A stretch of 32,218 bases of DNA from Alphaproteobacteria bacterium (GTDB taxonomy: Bacteria; Pseudomonadota; Alphaproteobacteria; SHVW01): assembly GCA_009694085.1 (NCBI GenBank), contig SHVW01000022.1, forward strand, positions 1 through 32,218, written 5' to 3'. Under the pieces are notes generated by a model that did no database searches, was not told the DNA's origin, and saw only the letters and a program-made list of their open reading frames with translations. This document shows positions 1-6,934 of this stretch, one piece after another (within the stretch, counting starts at the first letter, position 1; each line of letters begins with the position of its first letter). The translations under genes and the position numbers were made by a program.

Positions 1-150
1 GCCAGCCGCGTATCGACCACGCGCGAGACCGTGGCACGCGTTTTCGGCGACCTGGCCCAGCAGGGGATTATTCACCGCGAGGGCGATGCGCTCCGGGTCG
101 GCGATTTGCAGAAATTGGAAGAGATGGTCCTTCAGTTTTGCAGCGAGTAG
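1..150 (+). CDS. Crp/Fnr-family transcriptional regulator, C-terminal HTH portion (truncated by window start)
   Basis: Frame 1 reads ASRVSTTRETVARVFGDLAQQGIIHREGDALRVGDLQKLEEMVLQFCSE* with a Crp-type recognition helix (RETVARV); stop TAG at 148-150. Confidence 0.8.
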   Translation, partial: ASRVSTTRETVARVFGDLAQQGIIHREGDALRVGDLQKLEEMVLQFCSE

Positions 151-248
151 ATTTTAAAGGACAACACTTTAATAATAGATAGTTATATTATTTTTATAAT
201 CTAAAACATTATTAAACGTCAGCTCGGATTCCAACAAATTTCCCCACC

Positions 249-264
249 TGTGACGACGGTCACA
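249..264. promoter_or_regulatory. CRP-type palindromic site TGTGA-CGACGG-TCACA
   Basis: Perfect 5-bp arms matching the TGTGA-N6-TCACA consensus, ~100 bp downstream of the Crp/Fnr-family gene. Confidence 0.6.
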
Positions 265-374
265 GCGTTCGACGCGGAAGGGAGCGATGCTGTCCTTGTC
301 GGCGGATCGTTCCCCACGAATGGTTGGCCGGCATTTCGTACCCCGCGTATCGCACAAACTGGGCCGGCCTCTGC

Positions 375-404
375 GCCGGCCCGTATTTCGCCGGCCCGTA
401 TTTC
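375..404. repeat. Tandem direct repeat, two perfect 15-bp units GCCGGCCCGTATTTC
   Basis: Units at 375-389 and 390-404 are identical. The first unit overlaps the right arm of a GC hairpin (361-368/375-382). Confidence 0.85.
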
Positions 405-412
405 GATTGAGG

Positions 413-428
413 TGTGACGACCGTCACC
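413..428. promoter_or_regulatory. CRP-type site TGTGA-CGACCG-TCACC
   Basis: Near-perfect TGTGA-N6-TCACA, second copy of the 249-264 site. A weak -10-like TAGGAT lies at 453-458. Confidence 0.55.
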
Positions 429-461
429 GCGCCGGGGGGGCTCGCGGCACGTTAGGATCGA

Positions 462-545
462 AGCATCGAGAGACCATCACCCTCCTCCTCTCGGACTGGC
501 AACCTCCCCCGGGCCGGAGCCCCCTCCGGCCCGGTTTTCTTTTTG
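462..545 (+). ncRNA. Candidate small RNA with anti-Shine-Dalgarno-like loop and intrinsic terminator
   Basis: No credible ORF. Hairpin CGAGAG(467-472)/CTCTCG(488-493) exposes loop ACCATCACCCTCCTC. A terminator hairpin follows at 509-534 with TTTTCTTTTT. A CRP-type site is centred ~41 bp upstream of the inferred start. Confidence 0.45.
509..544 (+). terminator. Rho-independent terminator
   Basis: CCGGGCCGGAG-CCCC-CTCCGGCCCGG (11-bp perfect stem) followed by TTTTCTTTTT. Confidence 0.8.
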
Positions 546-617
546 CAAGGCCTTCGGCCTTGCCCGGGGCACGCAATCCTGCATCATGGGCCCCTTGCCG
601 CAACTCGAGCAGGTCCC

Positions 618-1481
618 ATGCCCGCGCGCGATCTATCCCCCACGCCGATTCCGAGCCAGGCGCTGCTCGATGCGCTCCAGGTCGAGCTTGGTTTCGAACG
701 TGCCGGCAGCTTGGCGACGTTGCGCGACCGCGCTTCCCGCCGGCTGGAGCGGCAGGAAGCGCGGCGGCAGATCAACCTGGAAAACATCGCCCGGCGCACG
801 CTCGATCGGGTGGCGATCGATGCCGCCGGCGCGATCGATCCGCTTTGGCTCGCGCGCTTCGCCGAATCGGCAGCCGAGATCGAAGACGAATCGCTCCAGG
901 ATCTGTGGTCGCGCGCACTGGCGCAGGAGGCGACGCGACCCGGCGCCATTTCGTTGCGCACCTTGACCGTATTGCGCGACCTGTCCGGCCCTCATGTCTC
1001 GCTTTTCGCCGGATTTGCGCGCTTCGCGATCAACAATTTCGTGATGCGGCTGGAGGAGGCCTTTTTCGAAGGCAAGGGCCTAGCACCGGACGACCTTCTG
1101 CTGTTCGAAGAACTCGGCCTGCTCCGACCGGGTTCGGGCCAGGTCAAGACGTTCAAAAGCCAAAGCGAAGATAGCTATGTCACCCATCTGCTCTACCGCG
1201 ATCAGGTGTTGCGGGTGACGCACGAAACCAACAAAAAACCGCTCGCCCTGCCTTGCCACCGATTGACCGCAGCCGGTGCCGAGTTGGCTGAAATCCTGCC
1301 GGTCGAAGAAGACAGCGACTACATCGTCGGCATGACGGGATGGCTGGCCAAGCGCGGCTATCGTGTGGCGCAGGCGCGTATCAACGCGCGTTCCGATCGC
1401 AACACGGTGACCAGTCATTCCCCGTTCTGCGAACTTTATCCCTATGACCGCCGCCGCCGTTTGAAACGCGCCGGCCGTTAA
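618..1481 (+). CDS. DUF2806-like protein of unknown function
   Basis: Start chosen at MPARDLSP. The core QINLENIARRTLDRV...ALDPLWLARFAESA(E)IEDESLQDLWSRALAQEATRPGAISLRTLTVLRDLS region resembles DUF2806 proteins. Confidence 0.65.
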   Translation: MPARDLSPTPIPSQALLDALQVELGFERAGSLATLRDRASRRLERQEARRQINLENIARRTLDRVAIDAAGAIDPLWLARFAESAAEIEDESLQDLWSRALAQEATRPGAISLRTLTVLRDLSGPHVSLFAGFARFAINNFVMRLEEAFFEGKGLAPDDLLLFEELGLLRPGSGQVKTFKSQSEDSYVTHLLYRDQVLRVTHETNKKPLALPCHRLTAAGAELAEILPVEEDSDYIVGMTGWLAKRGYRVAQARINARSDRNTVTSHSPFCELYPYDRRRRLKRAGR

Positions 1482-1500
1482 TTCAACACGACCGGGGGAC

Positions 1501-2266
1501 TTAAGACCCGCTGGGGCGCGGCGTTCTGTGCGGTTGAGACCGTTCGGCCGGGGCTGATTTCTGCTGGTTTCGCTGCGCGGCCTCGGGGAGAGGCGCGATT
1601 TTGGGTGCTGCCTCGCGCGCGCTGGCCCACACCTTTTCGGTCGTCGCCTTGGCCGCCACGCGCGGCGCCGCCGGTGCGGCCTCCGGTTTCTCGATCGGAG
1701 CCATGACGGTCGGTTGGGCCGGCGTCTTCGGCAAATTGGGCATCATCTCGACCACATTCGACGCGGCCGCGGCCGGCTTCTCTTCCACCGGCAGAGGTGC
1801 CGGCGCCGGCTTCGGCGATTGGTGCCGCTCCAACGGCACCACCACAGGCGTCGGGCGCGCCGGGCGGGGTGCCGGTTCGATCGCCGCCGGCCGCTGGGGC
1901 ACCGGGCCTCGGTTCGGGCTGTTTGATTTCGGCAAGACGAGGCGGCGCAGGCCGTGCCGGCATGGCCTCGACGATCGGGGTCAGCAAGGCCGGCGTCGGC
2001 AATTTGGCGAGCGCCTGCACGGGTTCGCCGGCATTTCCGACCGACTCGCGCGCCTGCTCGAATGCGGTATGGCCGATCTGATTACGCTTGGTTCCGGGTA
2101 GGGCGTTGAACACGGAACTGGCCGTGAGATAATCGACAAGATCTCCAGTTTCGTATGCATTTTTAATGGTTTGATAGACTAAGCTAACCTTTCCCATAAC
2201 CTTATGCGAGGCATCGGACAGGATCCCCATGGCACGACGCTGCATGTCATCGAAGTCGGACGCCAT
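1501..2266 (-). pseudogene. Pro/Ala-rich protein with helical N-terminus, apparently frameshifted
   Basis: N-terminal frame MASDFDDMQRRAMGILSDASHKVMGK...LAEIKQPEPRP. The sensible Pro/Ala-rich continuation (VPQRPAAIEPAPRPARPTPVVVPLERHQ...) is in the neighbouring frame and ends at 1501. Confidence 0.45.
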
Positions 2267-2329
2267 AGAGCGGAAAAACCTTGCAATTCCAACGCGGCCT
2301 CTTAAAAGACCGCTCCTACCGGATGAATC

Positions 2330-2809
2330 TTAAGGCAAATATGTGCCCGACGCCAGCGCCGTTGGTCGGTCGAGGGTGCGCAACGCCTCCGGCTTGCCCC
2401 GGAGCATGCTGCAATCGGCGTCAAGATAGGCGCCGCGTTCGACCGACAGACTCTCATAGGACAAAGAGCCCAGCACCCGGCATGTGGCGCCGAGTTTGAC
2501 CGCGTGGCCGACGATGCTGCCGCTGACCTCGCCGTGGACGGTAACGTCGCGGGCAACAATGTTGCCGTTGACCGCGCCGGTCCGTCCGATCAGCAACACG
2601 CGGCAGGCGACGTTACCATCCATCACGCCATCGAGTTCGATGTCGCCCTCGCTCCGGATATTTCCTTGAAATACAATTTTGGCGGCAAGTACGGCCGTCT
2701 TATTGGGCGGAACGGTTTTCACCCAGACCTCCAGGGATGAAACGGGCGGCGCGACAGCAGTTACCTGTGCCGCGACCCGATTTGTAACAGATTTTCCGAT
2801 CTCGCCCAA
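2330..2809 (-). CDS. Bactofilin family (polymer-forming) protein
   Basis: Repeating beta pattern ...FQGNIRSEGDIELDGVMDGNVACRVLLIGRTGAVNGNIVARDVTVHGEVSGSIVGHAVKLGATCRVLGSLSYESLSVERGAYLDADC. Confidence 0.85.
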   Translation of the reverse strand: MGEIGKSVTNRVAAQVTAVAPPVSSLEVWVKTVPPNKTAVLAAKIVFQGNIRSEGDIELDGVMDGNVACRVLLIGRTGAVNGNIVARDVTVHGEVSGSIVGHAVKLGATCRVLGSLSYESLSVERGAYLDADCSMLRGKPEALRTLDRPTALASGTYLP

Positions 2810-2839
2810 GCCGCCATCGACGGTTGGCGCATACGCGGC

Positions 2840-3142
2840 TTACTGGACGCGCAGATCGCTGATATTGACGCTCAGAATCTCCAGGGGCGGTTTGAACACG
2901 GCCCGCATCCGCTCCACCAGGTCTTGCCGCATCTTGATAAAGCCGGGATCGTCCAAAAATTTATCCGGATCCTGGCGATGGAAATAGGTCGCCACGACGT
3001 CCTGCAAACGCGCCAAATTGGCTTTGCAGCGCTCGATATCTTCCTCCCTTTTCAATTTGATGTTCAGTTTCAACTGCAAGAACAGCCCGTAAGGCCCCCC
3101 CTTGCGCCCAAGGGCAACGGCGGCGGGGTCTTTCTGTACCAC
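2840..3142 (-). pseudogene. FliL-like protein, C-terminal fragment lacking its N-terminus
   Basis: LQLKLNIKLKREEDIERCKANLARLQDVVATYF...VERMRAVFKPPLEILSVNISDLRVQ* resembles the C-terminal part of FliL-type proteins. No signal/TM segment; upstream sequence switches to an unrelated gene. Confidence 0.45.
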
Positions 3143-3713
3143 TACCCCCGGCTGGCCGTGCTCGACATCTGCCCGACCCTGGAGATGTTCGAGTCAACCG
3201 ACCGGGCCTTCGCCACGGGGTACTATCACTGGTTCTTCCTGATCCAACCCTTCGACCTGCCCGAGCGCATGATCGGCGCCGATCCCGAATTCTATCTACG
3301 CCGGAAGCTCGGTCATTGGGGGCGCGACAGCGGCGCGTTTACGCCGGAGGCCATGGCCGAATACATCCGCTCTTTCAGCGACCGCGCAACGATTCATGCG
3401 ACCTGCGAGGACTATCGCGCGGCGGCTGGCATCGACCTCGACCACGACCGAGCCGACCGGTACGTCAAGCTGGCCTGTCCTCTGTTGGCGTTGTGGGGCG
3501 CCAAGGGGTTCGTCGCGCGCAGCTTCGACGTGCTCGACGTCTGGCGCCGCCGAGCGGCGGACGTCGGCGGCGCAGCGCTGCCCTCCGGCCATTTCCTGGC
3601 CGAGGAAGCGCCGGATGAAACCTATCGGGCCCTGGTCGATTTCCTATCGCGAGCCCTGGAGCGACAGAACTTGGGAACGATCTTGCCTAAAGCATCGGTT
3701 TCGCCACATATAG
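3143..3713 (+). pseudogene. Haloacetate dehalogenase-like alpha/beta hydrolase, C-terminal fragment
   Basis: RLAVLDICPTLEMFESTDRAFATGYYHWFFLIQPFDLPERMIGADPEFYLRRKLGHWG...SGHFLAEEAPDETYRALVDFL is typical. The N-terminal half with the nucleophile motif is missing, and the frame has no stop near the expected end. Confidence 0.75.
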
Positions 3714-3719
3714 CCCGCC

Positions 3720-4436
3720 ATGACCGACAAGCCCCCGGCTTCCCCCGCGTCAATCCCGGCAACCGCCTTCCACACCAGTGTGATCGTGCGGCTGCGCGCC
3801 TATTTCCTGGCCGGTGTGCTGATCACCGCGCCGATCGGCATCACGATCTATCTGGCCTGGCAGTTCATCCGCTACGTCGACACCACCGTCGCGCCGCTGC
3901 TGCCCGACCGCTACCACCCGGCGACCTACCTGCCGTTCTCGGTCCCTGGCTTCGGCGTCGTGATGGTTGTGGTTGGGTTGACCCTGATCGGTTTTTTCAC
4001 GGCCGGCTTTGTCGGCCGCTTCCTCGTGCGGGTCAGCGAAAGCGTGCTCAGCCGCATGCCCGTGGTGCGCGGCCTCTACGGCGCGATCAAGCAGATTTTC
4101 GAGACCGTCTTCAAGAGCCAGTCCAACGCTTTCCAACAAGTCGTGTTGGTCGAATTTCCCTGCCCCGAGGCCTGGTCCATGGGCTTCATCTCGGGCAACA
4201 CCGAGGGCGAGGTGGGCGACAATCTGCCCAACGACATGGTCAACGTGTTCGTGCCCATGACGCCCAACATCACCTCGGGCTATTTGATCTTCGTGCCCCG
4301 GCGCAAGCTGGTGCCGCTATCCATGTCGGTGGAGGACGGGCTGAAGATGGTGATCTCCATCGGCATCGTCACGCCGCCGGACCGCCGGCTGGAGCGGGTG
4401 GCGGAACTGGCGCGGAGCCAGCAGGCCGCGCAGTAG
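3720..4436 (+). CDS. DUF502 family membrane protein
   Basis: Two TM segments and PVVRGLYGAIKQIFETVF...VVLVEFPCPEAWSMGFISG...VFVPMTPNITSGYLIFVPRRKLVPLSMSVEDGLKMVISIG. Confidence 0.9.
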   Translation: MTDKPPASPASIPATAFHTSVIVRLRAYFLAGVLITAPIGITIYLAWQFIRYVDTTVAPLLPDRYHPATYLPFSVPGFGVVMVVVGLTLIGFFTAGFVGRFLVRVSESVLSRMPVVRGLYGAIKQIFETVFKSQSNAFQQVVLVEFPCPEAWSMGFISGNTEGEVGDNLPNDMVNVFVPMTPNITSGYLIFVPRRKLVPLSMSVEDGLKMVISIGIVTPPDRRLERVAELARSQQAAQ

Positions 4437-4514
4437 GGTTTAGGGGTTTGCTAACAGGCCAGGCAAGCACAAGAACGCGCAACATCGCGGCACCTTGGAA
4501 CGGTATGCACTTCA

Positions 4515-6626
4515 TCATCCGCTCCTCAAATTCTTCACCGCCGCATCGCGCTGGAACAGGTACAGCAACACCCGCAGCGCCTTCCCGCGTTCCCCCATCA
4601 AATCAGGATCGCGGCCCTGGATCAGCTTCACATCGTCGCGCGCGGCGGCCAGCAACTCGCCATGGACGGCCAGATTGGCCAAGCGAAACTCGGGCAAACC
4701 GCTCTGGCGCGTGCCGAGCAATTCGCCGGCGCCGCGCAGGCGAAGATCCTCCTCGGCGATGCGGAAGCCGTCCTCGGTTTCGCGAATGATCTGCAGGCGC
4801 GACCGCGCCACCTCGGTCAGCGGCGTTTGGTAGAGCAGGATGCAGGTGGATTTAGCCTGGCCCCGGCCGATCCGGCCGCGCAATTGGTGAAGCTGCGCCA
4901 GGCCGAAGCGTTCGGCATGTTCGATCACCATGATTGTGGCGTCGGGCACGTCGACGCCGACCTCGATCACCGTGGTGGCGACCAGGATGTCGAGCCCGCC
5001 GCCCGGTGTGGCGAAGGCCTCCATGGCACGGTCGCGCTCCGGCCCCTTCATCTGGCCGTGGACCAGGCCGACGCGCTCGCCGAATCGTCCGCGCAGCTCG
5101 GCCTGGCGGTCGGCGGCGGCGGCCAAATCGGTCAACTCGGATTCCTCGACCAGGGGACAGACCCAATAGACCTTGGCGCCCGCCACGACCGCGCGGCCGA
5201 CGGCATCGACCACCTCGGCCATGCGGTCGAGCGGCACGGTGCGGGTGTCGATGGGCTGCCGGCCCGCCGGCTTCTCGGTCAGGCGCGAGGCGTCGAGATC
5301 GCCATAGGCGGTCAGCTTCAGGGTGCGCGGGATCGGCGTTGCCGTCATCACCAGCATGTCCACCGCCTTGCCCTTGGCTGCCAGCGTGACGCGCTGGTGG
5401 ACGCCGAAGCGGTGCTGCTCGTCGATCACGGCCAACGCCAAATCATGAAATTCCACCTCGTCCTGGAACAGGGCGTGGGTCCCGATGGCGATATCGACGG
5501 TGCCGCCGGCCAGTCCATCCAGCACCGCGGCGCGCGCCTTGCCGCGGTCGCGCCCGGTCAGCAAGGCGATGCGCACGCCTGAAGCAGCCGCAATGGGTGC
5601 AATGGTCTGGAAATGCTGGCGCGCGAGAATTTCGGTCGGCGCCATCAAAGCGGCCTGCGCGCCGGTTTCGACGGCGTTGAGCATGGCCAGCAGGGCCACG
5701 ATGGTCTTGCCGCTGCCCACATCGCCCTGGAGCAGGCGCAACATGCGCAAGGGCTCGGCCATATCGGCCAGAATCTCGGCCAGCGCGTTCTTTTGCGAGC
5801 CCGTGAGTTCGTAGGGCAGGGCGGCGAGCGCCAGGGCGCGCAGGCGGCCGTCGCCGGCAACCACCCGGCCCATCAACTTGCGCTGATGGGCACGCACCAG
5901 GGCGAGGGCGAGCTGATTGGCCAGCAATTCGTCATAGGCCAGCCGCTGGCGGACCGGATGGGTCGGCTCCAGATCGGCTTCGCCCTCGGGCCCATGGGCG
6001 GCGGTCAGCGCGGCGCGCCAAGTCGTCCAGCCCTGCTGTTTCAGCCAGGCCGGATCCTGCCATTCCGGCAATTCCGGCGCGCGGGCGAGCGCGGCGCGGA
6101 TGGCCTTGCCGACGATCTTCAAGGTCAACCCGGCCGTCAACGGATAGACCGGTTCGACCGCCTGAAGCCCCGCGGCTTCTTCCACGGTGACGATATGGTC
6201 GGGGTGGCCCATCTGGAGCTGGTCGTTGAACGCCTCGATCTGGCCGCTGACCACCCGCGTTTCGTTGGGCGGCAGCAGCTTGGTCAGCCAATCCTGGCGC
6301 GCGTTGAAAAACACGAGCTGGAGCGTGCCGGTCTCGTCGGCGCAGATGACCTTGTAGGGCCGGCGCGGATTGTGCGGCGGTTCGTGTTTCCACACCTTGA
6401 CCGTGATGGTGGCGACGCGGCCGGGTATCGCGTCGCGAATCTTAGGCGCGTAGCGCCGGTCGATCAGCCCGGCCGGCAGATGCCAGAGCAAATCCACCAC
6501 ATGGGCGCCTACGGCCTTTTTGACCAATTTGCCCAAGCGCGGGCCGATGCCGGAAAGCGCGGTCACGGGCGCGAAGAGGGGGAACAGGATTTCCGGGCGC
6601 ATGGGTTGCTGATGGCTGACAGACAT
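4515..6626 (-). CDS. recG: ATP-dependent DNA helicase RecG
   Basis: 703 aa with LLQGDVGSGKTIVALLAM, MAPTEILARQHF, VIDEQHRFGVHQR, MTATPIPRTL and QLRGRIGRG motifs. Confidence 0.97.
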   Translation of the reverse strand: MSVSHQQPMRPEILFPLFAPVTALSGIGPRLGKLVKKAVGAHVVDLLWHLPAGLIDRRYAPKIRDAIPGRVATITVKVWKHEPPHNPRRPYKVICADETGTLQLVFFNARQDWLTKLLPPNETRVVSGQIEAFNDQLQMGHPDHIVTVEEAAGLQAVEPVYPLTAGLTLKIVGKAIRAALARAPELPEWQDPAWLKQQGWTTWRAALTAAHGPEGEADLEPTHPVRQRLAYDELLANQLALALVRAHQRKLMGRVVAGDGRLRALALAALPYELTGSQKNALAEILADMAEPLRMLRLLQGDVGSGKTIVALLAMLNAVETGAQAALMAPTEILARQHFQTIAPIAAASGVRIALLTGRDRGKARAAVLDGLAGGTVDIAIGTHALFQDEVEFHDLALAVIDEQHRFGVHQRVTLAAKGKAVDMLVMTATPIPRTLKLTAYGDLDASRLTEKPAGRQPIDTRTVPLDRMAEVVDAVGRAVVAGAKVYWVCPLVEESELTDLAAAADRQAELRGRFGERVGLVHGQMKGPERDRAMEAFATPGGGLDILVATTVIEVGVDVPDATIMVIEHAERFGLAQLHQLRGRIGRGQAKSTCILLYQTPLTEVARSRLQIIRETEDGFRIAEEDLRLRGAGELLGTRQSGLPEFRLANLAVHGELLAAARDDVKLIQGRDPDLMGERGKALRVLLYLFQRDAAVKNLRSG

Positions 6627-6661
6627 ATTCGAAGGCTCTATACCATAGCCCCGCCACAGCC

Positions 6662-6925
6662 ATGACCGACACGCAAGATATCCGCCTGAAGAAATTGCTC
6701 TTTCGCAGCCAGCACCGGGGGACGCGGGAGAGCGATCTATTGCTCGGCGGTTTCGCCGCCGCCAACCTCGCGACCATGACGCCGGAGCAACTCGATCGCT
6801 ACGAGGCGTTGCTGGAGGAAAACGACGCCGATCTGATCGACTGGATCACCGGCCGTTCGGCGCCGCCCGTAAGCCGCGATCATGATATTCTAAACCTCTT
6901 AGTTAACTTTAGATTAAAGACATAG
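6662..6925 (+). CDS. sdhE: SdhE-like FAD assembly factor for succinate dehydrogenase
   Basis: 87 aa: RLKKLLFRSQHRGTRESDLLLGGFAAANLATMTPEQLDRYEALLEENDADLIDWITG. Divergent from recG and upstream of mfd. Confidence 0.92.
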   Translation: MTDTQDIRLKKLLFRSQHRGTRESDLLLGGFAAANLATMTPEQLDRYEALLEENDADLIDWITGRSAPPVSRDHDILNLLVNFRLKT

Positions 6926-6934
6926 AAAATTGAT

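Noticed and set aside
287-1174. 295-aa plus-strand ORF across the intergenic region and the DUF2806 gene
   Set aside because: Arg/Pro/Ala-rich, passes through a strong terminator and the alternate frame of a better-supported gene.
2924-4789. 621-aa plus-strand ORF
   Set aside because: Artefact: it runs through the FliL-like antisense, the hydrolase fragment, out-of-frame DUF502 and recG antisense. Only the ~3143-3700 part has recognisable protein sense.
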